Part shown: piece after piece, positions 18,337-26,974 of the stretch
Position numbering within the stretch: the first letter of the stretch is position 1
Layout: every line of letters begins with the position of its first letter
Assembly: GCF_025996515.1 (NCBI RefSeq)
Contig: NZ_BLRH01000009.1
Span: 620,001 to 684,000, forward strand
Source: Rhizohabitans arisaemae
GTDB lineage: Bacteria; Actinomycetota; Actinomycetes; Streptosporangiales; Streptosporangiaceae
Reading direction: 5' to 3'
DNA: 64,000 bases
The notes under the pieces: model-generated
Told to the model about the DNA's origin: nothing
The model's database searches: none
What the model saw: only the letters and a program-made list of their open reading frames with translations
Position numbers and translations under genes: made by a program

Positions 18337-21126
18337 CTAGAAGGGTGGTATCTCCAGGTCGTCAACGCCGACGCCATCCGCCGATGTAAGCCACGACGCC
18401 CCAGCAGCCGCAGAGCCCCGATGCGCTGCGAAGGAGGTGAAGGTCGGGGTGTCATCGTCCCGAATCGGATAGTCCGGTGGGTCGGCCCTACAGGGTGCAG
18501 GGTCGGGGAGCGGGACCACGGCCGGCGGCGGGGAGACCGGGCAGACCTGGCTCAGGCGGGTGATCCAGACGACGGCGCCGGCCGGGGTCATCGCGACCCG
18601 CCAGCCTCCCTCGTGGCGGAGCCGGTGGTCGTGGCGGCAGACGCTGTGCAGGTTGGCGGCGACGGTCGGCCCGTCCTTACCCCACTCGCGGATGTGGTCC
18701 TGGTCGGTGCGCGATGCCGGAACCTGACAGCCGGGCGCGGTACAGACCCGGTCACGCACCTGGACGTAACGGCGCAGCGCGGCACCGGGGAGCCTGCGCC
18801 CGAGATCGTCACCGGGGTCAGCTGTGCCGGGGCGATCGTCCAAGCGGTGCGCGGCGGCCGGTGGCTTGCCGGGCTCCTTGGGGGTGGGACCGCGTTTCGG
18901 GTCCTGGTTTCCAGGAGCCTGGCTACCCGGCGGGGAGTTCGTGCGGTTGGAGACCCGGCGCGCGATGTCGCCGAGGATCTTTCGCCAGCCGTCCGGGAGC
19001 CCGGGCAGGCCGGTGAGCCGGGGCAGGTCGGCCGCAGCGATCTGGATCTCGACGATGCCCCGGGCTCTGACGGAGTTCGTGATCTTTGTTTCGGATCGGG
19101 CTGCGTTGTCCGCCGGACCCTTGACCGCAGCGCCGGTCTCCTTCCGCTTCCCACCGTCCAAGCTGTTCAGAGCTGTGCTCCCAGCATCAGGCCGTTCTGT
19201 TCGCCGCTCAGCCCCAGAAACGGGCACGGCTTCAGAGGTGCATGCTCCGGCACTCGCCGCAGAGGTTCCGATCAAAGTCTGACGAGACTTGTCGTCGATC
19301 CGTCTTGCGATGTCGGCGCTTATGCCGTTCGCAGGTACGGACTGCCCCTCGCCACCGGCCGCGGGGCGGTGACGGGTGACCCCGCAGCCGGCCAGGCGGC
19401 CTTCCTCGTCGGTGAGCACCCACCGCCAAATGGCGTCGCCTTGCCGATGGGCGATTTGCCGAGCCAGCCCCGGAGAAATCGGCCCCCACCCGGCCAGCTC
19501 ACCCGGATGCTCGTCCAAACCAAGCAGCGTGGTCACCTCGACCCGGAGTTCACCCGCCGCCCACCGCTGTGGACTCCCGCTTTGACCGCCGGTGGCTGGT
19601 CCGCTCTCACCAGCCTGCCGACCAGCGGTGGCGATATCGCCGGGGACCTCGGCCCGGGGAACTTCACCTGGGCTCCTTACCCCTTCAGTCATGCTCGACG
19701 ATCCGGCTTCACCCAGCCAAGCCGACTCACCGGCACCCTCGTGACGTCGCTCCCCACCATCCCCCGAGAGTGAGTCCCTCCGAGCAACGATGCCGAGTTC
19801 AGCACCACCGTGCTTCCCCCTGCCCGCGTCCAGGTGGACACCACCCGGCTCAACCAGGGCCACGCCCGTACCGTCTCCGGGTTCGGTTCCCCTGTCGGCC
19901 GATTCAACAGGGCCGGAACCGCGGCCTCCCCGAGTCACACCTGACTGGGAATCGAGCGTTCCTCGTGCTCCCGCCGGCGACCTCGAACCGTCGCGCCCTC
20001 CGGCATCATCGTGGCCGGCTGAACCGCCCTTCCCGACAACCACCGCACGGCGGTTGCCCCGGGCGTCGCCCGTACCTGCTTCGAACCCGTTCAGACCGGA
20101 TGCACCCTGCCCGCCGACTCCACCCGAGACCTCAGATGCGTTCAGACCATCCGACCTTGCGGGCGCTCCGGAGACCCCACCGGGCTCCGGCCGGTCCAGC
20201 CCCCCGGCATCAGGCCACCGACGAGCACCACCTCCACCTGACGGCGAGTCCGCCCCAAGGAGCGGCGCGGACTCCGGCCCTGCACCGCCTTCGGCCTCCA
20301 TCCGAGCGGCCCGGGACTGGCCGACCAGGAAGGCGACGATCTCCTCCTCGGTCCAACCCTGGAAACCCCCGTCCAACAGGCCCAGGAACAGCTCGGACCG
20401 GACGTGCCGGGTCAGCCGGCGGTCCCCCGCCGCCTTCGCCCGGCGTGCCAGCGCGTCCACCCGGTTGCAGGCGGCGGCCACCCGGTCCAGCGGCTGGTCC
20501 AGCCCCGAAAGGTTCGCCGTCCCGTCCGGGTTGCGCGACCCCACCACCCGGCGCTCCCGCACCCCCGCCGCGTACCGGCGGTCCGCCCACCCCGGATCGA
20601 TCATCAGCGCGGCCCGCCTGATCGCCTCGATCAGCTCGCCCACCGTAAGCACCCCGGCCACCGCCAGCAGCCGCCCGCACACCGACCGGGCCTGATCGAC
20701 GGTCAGCCCCCGCGTCCAGGAGGCGAACGCCCGGGCCTTGACCTCGTCGATCACACCCCGCTCCAGCGCCGCGTGCACCATCGGCAGCCGCGACATCAGA
20801 TCCCACGCCTCGGAAAGACGGGACGAGGCCCGGCCGCGGGACCAGGCCAGCGCCGGGCGAAGCTCGTCGGCGGAGAACTCGTCCGGCGCCTCCATCCGGC
20901 ACACCCGCGAATCCGGGCCGGGGGAACGCAGACCCACCTCCACCGTCACGGCCATGAAGCGCGCCTCGTCGTGGGCGCGCTGCCGGTGCCAGGCCTTCAG
21001 CACCTCGACCGCGTCCGCCGCCGACACCGCGGCCTCGTCGATCCGCGACAGCACCAGGGCGAGCTCCGGGCCGGGCGGCATCTGCGCCAGCCCGGCGGGC
21101 ACCTGCTGGGTCACGGGAACGCTCAC
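18337..21126 (-). CDS. DUF222/HNH endonuclease protein (13E12-type) with long insert
   Basis: About 929 aa from the GTG at 21126; an upstream GTG at 21189 is possible. The N-terminal helical DUF222 domain covers roughly residues 10-290. A C-terminal HNH domain has VCTAPGC, the DHIREW core and NLHSVCRHDHRLRH, with the Cys pairs that bind structural zinc (about 795-850). Between them lie some 450 residues rich in Gly, Ser, Glu and Arg of low complexity; most DUF222-HNH proteins lack this and are nearer 450-550 aa. Such genes are multicopy and mobile-like in actinomycetes, but their role (homing, defence or domesticated nuclease) is unsettled. No flanking repeats were seen. Confidence 0.85.
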   Translation of the reverse strand: MSVPVTQQVPAGLAQMPPGPELALVLSRIDEAAVSAADAVEVLKAWHRQRAHDEARFMAVTVEVGLRSPGPDSRVCRMEAPDEFSADELRPALAWSRGRASSRLSEAWDLMSRLPMVHAALERGVIDEVKARAFASWTRGLTVDQARSVCGRLLAVAGVLTVGELIEAIRRAALMIDPGWADRRYAAGVRERRVVGSRNPDGTANLSGLDQPLDRVAAACNRVDALARRAKAAGDRRLTRHVRSELFLGLLDGGFQGWTEEEIVAFLVGQSRAARMEAEGGAGPESAPLLGADSPSGGGGARRWPDAGGLDRPEPGGVSGAPARSDGLNASEVSGGVGGQGASGLNGFEAGTGDARGNRRAVVVGKGGSAGHDDAGGRDGSRSPAGARGTLDSQSGVTRGGRGSGPVESADRGTEPGDGTGVALVEPGGVHLDAGRGKHGGAELGIVARRDSLSGDGGERRHEGAGESAWLGEAGSSSMTEGVRSPGEVPRAEVPGDIATAGRQAGESGPATGGQSGSPQRWAAGELRVEVTTLLGLDEHPGELAGWGPISPGLARQIAHRQGDAIWRWVLTDEEGRLAGCGVTRHRPAAGGEGQSVPANGISADIARRIDDKSRQTLIGTSAASAGACTSEAVPVSGAERRTERPDAGSTALNSLDGGKRKETGAAVKGPADNAARSETKITNSVRARGIVEIQIAAADLPRLTGLPGLPDGWRKILGDIARRVSNRTNSPPGSQAPGNQDPKRGPTPKEPGKPPAAAHRLDDRPGTADPGDDLGRRLPGAALRRYVQVRDRVCTAPGCQVPASRTDQDHIREWGKDGPTVAANLHSVCRHDHRLRHEGGWRVAMTPAGAVVWITRLSQVCPVSPPPAVVPLPDPAPCRADPPDYPIRDDDTPTFTSFAAHRGSAAAGASWLTSADGVGVDDLEIPPF

Positions 21127-21486
21127 GACACCCACCCTGCCACCCGCCACCGACAATTCCCGAGCCGAATCCGCACCCCAACAAACCACTTACCAAAACG
21201 CCAGCCTGATAACGATACAAATCCCACCAAGGCTCACAGAACCCATATGAGTGCCACACGCCATCTAGCGGATGAATGATTAGACAATTCCCTCACCGCT
21301 AGACGGAGAACGCTACTCTTCTAAGCCATTTCCCCACGCCCGATTTTGATGACTACAAGAACATCGCCCACCAAGGGAACTTCCTACACGGCCATTAGTC
21401 TGCCCAGCCGCCTTCACGATCTAGCGCCGAAAGAACCACCGCAGCGCTCTATACCACCCGAGTAATTCCCGTGAACCACCCAGTCC
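21127..21486. other. Intergenic region between HNH and NTPase genes
   Basis: About 360 bp, lower in GC than its surroundings, holding the HNH gene's upstream region. No reading frame, repeat or terminator stands out. Confidence 0.5.
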
Positions 21487-23904
21487 TTACTCCTCCAACG
21501 AAAGCCCGAACCGCCGAAGCCGCTCCACTTCCTCCACCCGCCCTTGATCCTCCATAAGGTTGATCAACTCACCGGCAGCGTGCCGGTAGCCGATCTCGGT
21601 ACAAGCTCGCAGCTCATCTTCCCGCCCCTGCTCCCTCAGCAGGTCCGCCAACCGCTCAACCGCAAGCCCCTCGCCGACATCCGCATGTACTCTCCAGACC
21701 TCAATAGCCTCATCTGTTCGACCCTGCTCCACCAATAGCTCCGCCAACTGCCAAGCCGCAAACACGTTCCCAGCATCCGAACGAACCCGCAGCTCACCCA
21801 CTAAGCCATGCTCAACCAACAGCTCCGCCAATTGAGCAGCAGCAGGCCCATCACCACGATCCGCACGAACCCGCAACTCATCCGCCAAACCATGCTTCCT
21901 CAACAGCTTTGACAATCGCAATTTAGCAGGCCTATCACCAGTATCCGCACGAACCCGCAACTCATCCACCAAGTCATGCTCAACCAACAGCTCCGCCAAC
22001 CTCACTGCGGCAGGCTCGTGCCCATCATTCGCGAGAACCCGCATGGCCTGCATTCTGTCCTTCTCAAGCCCTTGATCTGCCAACTGAAAAGCAGACGACT
22101 TGTCACCGGCGTCCGCACGAACCCGCAACTCATCCACCAAACCATGCTTCCATAGAAGCTCCGCCAAAAAATCAACAGAAAACCGGTCTCCACCATCCGC
22201 GAGAATTCGTAGAATATTCAAAGCCTCCTCAATCTGCCCCTGCCCCTGTAATAGCCATGCCAATCCCAATGCAGCGAATCCATCACCACAATCCGCACGA
22301 ACCCGCAGAAATCCAATAGCTGCCTCCACGCTGCCATGCCCCACCAATAAATCCACCAACCTGTCAGCTGCAAACCGGTCACCGCGATTCGCAGGAACCC
22401 GGAGAACCTTGATCGCCTCTTCCACCCGGCCCTGATCCTCCAGTAGATCGGTCAACGGGAGAGCAGCAGAGTCAGCACCGGCATCGAGAGCCTGCATGAG
22501 TAGTGGTTCGGCGTAGCAGTACAGGAGCCTGTCCATCGCGGCCCGACCGGTGCGAAATCGATCTGCGGGACTGATCGGATAATCGCACAAGGCTTGCCAA
22601 ACGGTGGCGGGCACTTTGACGGTTCGGCGTTGACGTCCAGCATGCTGCCGGAGATAGTCGGCAACCACATATCCGGCGGTCTTCCCCATGGCACCAGGGG
22701 CGGCGACTGGGGCCAGTGCCGCTGTGGCACCATGCAGTAATTCGGTGACATAGGCCATCCCCGCCTCGAACCAGTTGGCCGGAGCGGATGCCCGCTGTCG
22801 CGCATCGCAGTATCCCGGTGCCGCTGCCTGAAGAAGGTCCGCGCTTAGCGGCGACTCGACGCCAAGGCGAGTGGCGTCGATTGCGGCGTTGAGGACAGCG
22901 GCGGCATAGGGGTCGGCGCCACGCCAGCGGCTGACGAGTTGCGGGGCTGCGGCGATGACCTGGGTCATTCCGTAGTCTCCTGACTGCAGCGCCAGTTCGA
23001 TTCGCGGGTCTCCGCCTGCCACAGCACGGGCTCGGCCCTGTTCAGCCGGGCTGAGACTCGAACCCAGATGGACGACATCGGCCAACCCCAGTGCTTCTCG
23101 TTCAGTTCGATACGTATCTGCCTGGCCCACTGCGGGTAAGGCCGTGTAAGCGGCGTGGCGGTTGGGCCAGAGCGTGGCGACCAGCACCGCACCGGCCTGC
23201 AGGAGGGCCCGGACGGTGGGGGCGTCAAGCCCACTCTGCCCGCCGAAGTGGTTCTGTAGCTCATCAAGCCACACCACCAGCCGAGGCGGGGGTGTCGCTG
23301 CAGCCTGACGGATCTGGGTGGGGTCGGCAGGGTGCAGCAGCCACCACTCGGGCAGCAGCGCATGGATCGCCTCGTAGGCGCTGCGAGTCTTGCCCACCGA
23401 CGAGTCGCCGACCAGTACGACCATGCCGCCGCGCTCAGCGGCCCGGCTGATCAGGGCGCGGACACCGCGCGGATCGGTGTCGGTGTCCCGTGGGACGTAG
23501 ACCGGCAGGTCGCCGACCGCTCCGGGGGCGTCGATCGCGGCGTGAACGCCCAGTCTCCGTGGATCGGTCTGGGTGACTCTGGTCAATCCATTCAACCCAG
23601 GTGAAGCCACCGACGCTCGATCCCGGGCAGCCTGCCAGCACTGCCACTGGTCGCGCGGGACGTCGCAGGCGCGTAGGAACAGCTCGAACGTCTCGACGGT
23701 GCAGCGGCCAATGTTCAGCAGGTCGGCCAGAGTACTGCTCGGCAGCCGCTCCGGCCGTACCGCCCTGTCTAAAGTCGCATACGAACGACCGCCCTTCAAA
23801 TCCCTAAGCGCCACCGTCAACTCGGCCGTGGTGTGTACCTGGCTCGGGTCGGGGGATACGGATACGCCCGAGGACGACGAAGCGGGTGAAGTGGGTGCAT
23901 GCAT
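21487..23904 (-). CDS. Signalling NTPase (STAND-like) with N-terminal HTH-like domain and helical repeats
   Basis: 805 aa from the ATG at 23904. Residues 24-98 look like the helical, DNA-binding-like N-terminal domain found on many actinomycete regulators. A P-loop GDSSVGKT is at 166-173 and a Walker B strand LVVWLDELQ at 209-217. The C-terminal third (from about 480) is a run of degenerate 33-36-residue helical repeats with the consensus LAELLVEHGLVDELRVRADAGD, resembling TPR/Sel1-type scaffolds. This order (sensor domain, NTPase, repeats) is typical of STAND proteins used in signalling and in phage defence. The gene has lower GC than its surroundings, and a fragment of a second copy lies at 18001. 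No adjacent effector gene was found. Confidence 0.7.
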   Translation of the reverse strand: MHAPTSPASSSSGVSVSPDPSQVHTTAELTVALRDLKGGRSYATLDRAVRPERLPSSTLADLLNIGRCTVETFELFLRACDVPRDQWQCWQAARDRASVASPGLNGLTRVTQTDPRRLGVHAAIDAPGAVGDLPVYVPRDTDTDPRGVRALISRAAERGGMVVLVGDSSVGKTRSAYEAIHALLPEWWLLHPADPTQIRQAAATPPPRLVVWLDELQNHFGGQSGLDAPTVRALLQAGAVLVATLWPNRHAAYTALPAVGQADTYRTEREALGLADVVHLGSSLSPAEQGRARAVAGGDPRIELALQSGDYGMTQVIAAAPQLVSRWRGADPYAAAVLNAAIDATRLGVESPLSADLLQAAAPGYCDARQRASAPANWFEAGMAYVTELLHGATAALAPVAAPGAMGKTAGYVVADYLRQHAGRQRRTVKVPATVWQALCDYPISPADRFRTGRAAMDRLLYCYAEPLLMQALDAGADSAALPLTDLLEDQGRVEEAIKVLRVPANRGDRFAADRLVDLLVGHGSVEAAIGFLRVRADCGDGFAALGLAWLLQGQGQIEEALNILRILADGGDRFSVDFLAELLWKHGLVDELRVRADAGDKSSAFQLADQGLEKDRMQAMRVLANDGHEPAAVRLAELLVEHDLVDELRVRADTGDRPAKLRLSKLLRKHGLADELRVRADRGDGPAAAQLAELLVEHGLVGELRVRSDAGNVFAAWQLAELLVEQGRTDEAIEVWRVHADVGEGLAVERLADLLREQGREDELRACTEIGYRHAAGELINLMEDQGRVEEVERLRRFGLSLEE

Positions 23905-23922
23905 ACCGTTCCGTTTCAGGTA

Positions 23923-24081
23923 CAGGCCGACGGTGTCCGGTGGGAGTGGCGGACTCCTCCGGACACACCGTTCGGTCACCGACCCACTACGGACCCAGCT
24001 TGCCCCACCTCGATGGCATACGCATGGACTTCTCCCTATTGGTCCGGATCGGCTGCCGATCCCCACCCCTCCGCCATGCCA
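23923..24081. repeat. Imperfect long direct repeat, copy 1
   Basis: About 158 bp that match 26549-26706 in the same orientation with roughly 80-85% identity. Shared blocks include GGCCGACGGTGTCCGGTGGG, CGGACTCCTCCGGACA and CCTCGATGGCATACGCATG. Each copy has a TGTCCGG/CCGGACA inverted pair that could form an RNA stem. The two copies flank the epoxide hydrolase/WYL regulator pair. This copy makes up most of the 312-bp gap between the NTPase start and the hydrolase stop. Confidence 0.8.
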
Positions 24082-24216
24082 TGAGTCTCCGTACGGCTGC
24101 CGCGCCGTACAGCCGACTAGCGAGAACGTCGCAGCTCAACGGCCGTCAAGTGAACGACAGGTCGCCCTGATCTCCGGAGGAACGGGGGTCAGGGCGACCT
24201 GCACCCGTAATGGCGC

Positions 24217-25332
24217 TCACCTCACCTTGGCGAAGAAGTCCGCGATGTCGGCCGCGAGGGCGTCGGGGTCCGACATGGCGAGGAAGTGGTGGCTGCCGGG
24301 GTTGCTCTCGGGCCAGTGGACGATGGTGTTGTGGCGGTCGGCGAGACGGCGGATGGCGCCCTCGCCGCTGTAGACGCCGGTCGGGACCGCCGGCTGGCCG
24401 ACGGGCCAGCCGAACTCGGTGGAGTTGAACATCGGCCAGGAGGAGGTGCCCGAGGTGCCGGTCAGCCAGTAGATCATGACGTTGGTCAGGATCAGGTCCC
24501 GGTCGATGACCTCCTCCGGCAGGTCCTCGGTGACCGAGAACTCCCTGAACTTCTGCATCATCCATGCGAGCTGCGCGACCGGCGAGTCGTTCCACCCGTA
24601 GGAGAAGGTCTGGGGCGCGGCCCGCAGGAGGGCGTGGTGGTCGACGCCGCCCATCCACTGCTGCATCATCTCGTAGACCTGGAGTTCCTCGGGCGTGAGG
24701 TCGGGCACGTCCTTCTCGGTGGGAAAGCCGATGCCGCCGGTGATGTGCACGCCGACGACGTGCCCGGGGTCGGCCTTCGCCACCTCGGGGGTGACGTAGG
24801 CGCCGAGGTCACCGCCCTGCACGCCGTACTTCCCGTAGCCGAGGCGGCGCATCAGCTCGGCCCACATCCGGGCGACGCCGGCGACGGTGAGTCCCTCCTC
24901 GCGAGCAGGCTCGGAGAAGCCGTAGCCCGGCACGGAGGGCACGATCACATGGAAGGCCCGTGCGGGGTCGGCGGGTGCGGTGAGGCGGCCGACGAGCTCG
25001 GTGAACTCGACGAACGAGTTCGGCCAGCCATGGGTGAGCAGCAGCGGCAGGGCGTCCGGTACGGCGGAGCGCACGTGGAGGAAGTGCACATCCAGGCCGT
25101 CGATCTCCGTCATGAACTGCGGGAACTCGTTCAGCCGCGCCTCCTGCGCCCGCCAGTCGTAGCCGTCGCGCCAATAGTCAGCCAGTTCCTTGAGGTAGGC
25201 GACCGGCACGCCGCGGCTCCAGCCCTCGCCGGGGAGTTGGTGGGGCCAGCGGGTACGGCTCAGCCGCTCGCGCAGGTCGTCCAGGTCGGTCTGGGGGATG
25301 TCGAGGCGGAAGGGACGGATGTCGGTGTTCAC
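24217..25332 (-). CDS. Epoxide hydrolase (microsomal-type alpha/beta hydrolase)
   Basis: 371 aa from the GTG at 25332, which has GAGG six bases upstream. The N-terminal epoxide-hydrolase cap (EHN: IRPFRLDIPQTDLDDLRERL, TRWP) is followed by the alpha/beta hydrolase core with the HGWPNSF oxyanion motif (about residues 101-107), nucleophile Asp175 in GGDLG, and a late His in GSHHFLA. It opens epoxides to diols, probably for detoxification. It is divergent from the WYL regulator at 25433, with an 88-100-bp shared promoter region, so the regulator very likely controls it. Confidence 0.9.
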   Translation of the reverse strand: MNTDIRPFRLDIPQTDLDDLRERLSRTRWPHQLPGEGWSRGVPVAYLKELADYWRDGYDWRAQEARLNEFPQFMTEIDGLDVHFLHVRSAVPDALPLLLTHGWPNSFVEFTELVGRLTAPADPARAFHVIVPSVPGYGFSEPAREEGLTVAGVARMWAELMRRLGYGKYGVQGGDLGAYVTPEVAKADPGHVVGVHITGGIGFPTEKDVPDLTPEELQVYEMMQQWMGGVDHHALLRAAPQTFSYGWNDSPVAQLAWMMQKFREFSVTEDLPEEVIDRDLILTNVMIYWLTGTSGTSSWPMFNSTEFGWPVGQPAVPTGVYSGEGAIRRLADRHNTIVHWPESNPGSHHFLAMSDPDALAADIADFFAKVR

Positions 25333-25432
25333 AGGTGTCCTCACAGGTGATGCCTATGTGCGGTGCGTCGCCTCCGACACTAGGCACCATGTAGGTCGGA
25401 TCCTGTCCTAGTTAACCAGGCATGATGGGACC

Positions 25433-26443
25433 ATGAGTGGTGACACCTCAGCCCGGCTGCTCGCGCTGCTGTCCTTCCTGCAGACCCCGCGCGAATGGCC
25501 CGGCAGCGAACTCGCCCAGCGCCTGGGCGTCAGCCCGCGCACGATCCGCCGCGACATCGACCGCCTCCGCGACCTCGGCTACCCGGTGGAGGCCACCATG
25601 GGGGCCGTGGGCGGCTACCGGCTGGTCGCGGGCAAAGCCATGCCGCCGCTGCTGCTCGACGACGAGGAGGCCGTGGCCATCGCGGTCGGGCTGCGCGCGG
25701 CGGCGGGCAGCCCCGTCGAGGGCATCGAGGACGCCTCCGTACGCGCGCTCGCCAAACTTGAGCAGGTGTTGCCGGCCCGGCTGCGGCAGCGAGTCAGGTC
25801 CGTGGGGGCGGCCACGGTGTCGGTGGCGACGGCCGAGGGGCCCGGCGTCGCCCCTGAGGCTCTCGTCCTCATCGCCGGCGCGGTAACCGGCCGCGAGCGG
25901 CTGCGGTTCGCTTACCAGGGCTGGGACGGGGCCCGGTCCAGACGCCTGGCCGAGCCGTACCGGCTGGTGGCGAGCGGGCGGCTCTGGTATCTCCTCGCCT
26001 TCGACGTCGACCGCGACGACTGGCGGATCTTCCGGGTCGACCGGATCGAGGAACCCCGCCTCACCGGGGCCCGCTTCCCCGAGCGCGACACCCCGGAGCC
26101 CGACGCGGCGGCGTTCGTACGGCGGAAGATGTACTCGTCGATGCCCACCCCCGAGATCACGGTGACCGTGCACCTTTCCGCCGAGGAGGTGGTGAGGCGG
26201 CTGGGCGCGAACCCCGAGGAGGTGGAAGTACTCGGCCCCGACGTGTGCGTGCTGCGAGGACACCCCGACACGGTGCCGTTCTCGGCGTCCCGCCTGTTGA
26301 TGCTCGGCGCCGAGTTCGAGGTGCACGAGCCGCCGGAACTGGTGGCCTACATCCAAGCCCTGGGCGAACGTGCCCTACGCGCGACCCGGGGTACGGGCGG
26401 CAGGGAGGCGTCGGAGAAATTCACGAAGGGGTCACCCTCATAG
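25433..26443 (+). CDS. HTH/WYL-domain transcriptional regulator
   Basis: 336 aa. The N-terminal DeoR-like helix-turn-helix spans about residues 5-60 (SELAQRLGVSPRTIRRDIDRL) with the wing VGGYRLVAG. A WYL domain covers about 140-225 (RERLRFAYQGWDG, then AEPYRLVASGRLWYLLAFDVDRDDWR); here the name-giving triad reads WYL. A C-terminal WCX-like extension follows. WYL domains bind small ligands or nucleic acid. The divergent epoxide hydrolase is the probable target. The end of the gene is followed by copy 2 of the long direct repeat. Confidence 0.9.
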   Translation: MSGDTSARLLALLSFLQTPREWPGSELAQRLGVSPRTIRRDIDRLRDLGYPVEATMGAVGGYRLVAGKAMPPLLLDDEEAVAIAVGLRAAAGSPVEGIEDASVRALAKLEQVLPARLRQRVRSVGAATVSVATAEGPGVAPEALVLIAGAVTGRERLRFAYQGWDGARSRRLAEPYRLVASGRLWYLLAFDVDRDDWRIFRVDRIEEPRLTGARFPERDTPEPDAAAFVRRKMYSSMPTPEITVTVHLSAEEVVRRLGANPEEVEVLGPDVCVLRGHPDTVPFSASRLLMLGAEFEVHEPPELVAYIQALGERALRATRGTGGREASEKFTKGSPS

Positions 26444-26756
26444 GGCACAGCGGCGGCCGACACCGGAAGAGCCCCGGCATCGTGGCACGCGCTTCGGGGC
26501 CGAGCGCGGTTTCGCGGTGGCGGCCATCGATGCGCCCGCCCATGGCGGCAGGCCGACGGTGTCCGGTGGGGTGCCGGACTCCTCCGGACAGGCCGTTGAG
26601 TCACCAACCCGCTAGGGGACCGGCCTGCCCTACCTCGATGGCATACGCATGAGCTTCTCCGGATTGGTCCGGATCAGCTGCCGGACCCCGTCCCTCCGGC
26701 GTGCCATTGGGGTATTCGCCGGGCAATCGCCTGGCCTGCCCCGAGGAGATGCCGAG
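26444..26756. other. Intergenic region holding repeat copy 2
   Basis: About 310 bp. It includes repeat copy 2 (26549-26706) and the GAGGAG ribosome-binding site of the small gene at 26757. Nothing else was seen. Confidence 0.55.
26549..26706. repeat. Imperfect long direct repeat, copy 2
   Basis: Same-orientation counterpart of 23923-24081, starting at GGCCGACGGTGTCCGGTGGG and ending at GTGCCA. A one-base gap after the TCCGGTGGGG block and scattered substitutions separate the copies. It lies immediately upstream of the small ORF at 26757, so it might contain that gene's promoter. Confidence 0.8.
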
Positions 26757-26888
26757 ATGCAGGAGTTCGCCGAGTGGATTCCGTTGGCGGTCGCCGTACT
26801 GAACCTGATCGTCACCCTGATCGACCGACCCGTTCGCCGACCCCGTTCGCGCCACGGCGACGATCCCGACCGCGACCCTCGCCACTGA
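26757..26888 (+). CDS. Putative 43-aa single-pass membrane peptide
   Basis: A short frame starting at ATG with GAGGAG about 8 bp upstream. It encodes one hydrophobic helix (EWIPLAVAVLNLIVTLI, about residues 5-21) followed by a basic, proline-rich tail ending DPDRDPRH. Such small membrane peptides are common and often missed. It lies directly after repeat copy 2 and before the XRE gene's 3' end (opposite strand). No family is recognised, and it could be chance, though the ribosome-binding site and helix argue for it. Confidence 0.4.
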   Translation: MQEFAEWIPLAVAVLNLIVTLIDRPVRRPRSRHGDDPDRDPRH

Positions 26889-26974
26889 CGTCGGTGAGGA
26901 ATGAGTTGGCGCAAGCATCGTGCCTGGAACACACCAGGTCCGGACGGGTGGTCGGCGTTGGTGGCCGGAGCGGG

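Noticed and set aside
18337-23904. Toxin-antitoxin or complete defence island
   Set aside because: Only an HNH-type protein and one NTPase are present, with no recognisable antitoxin, effector or restriction partner, so only a tentative finding was kept.
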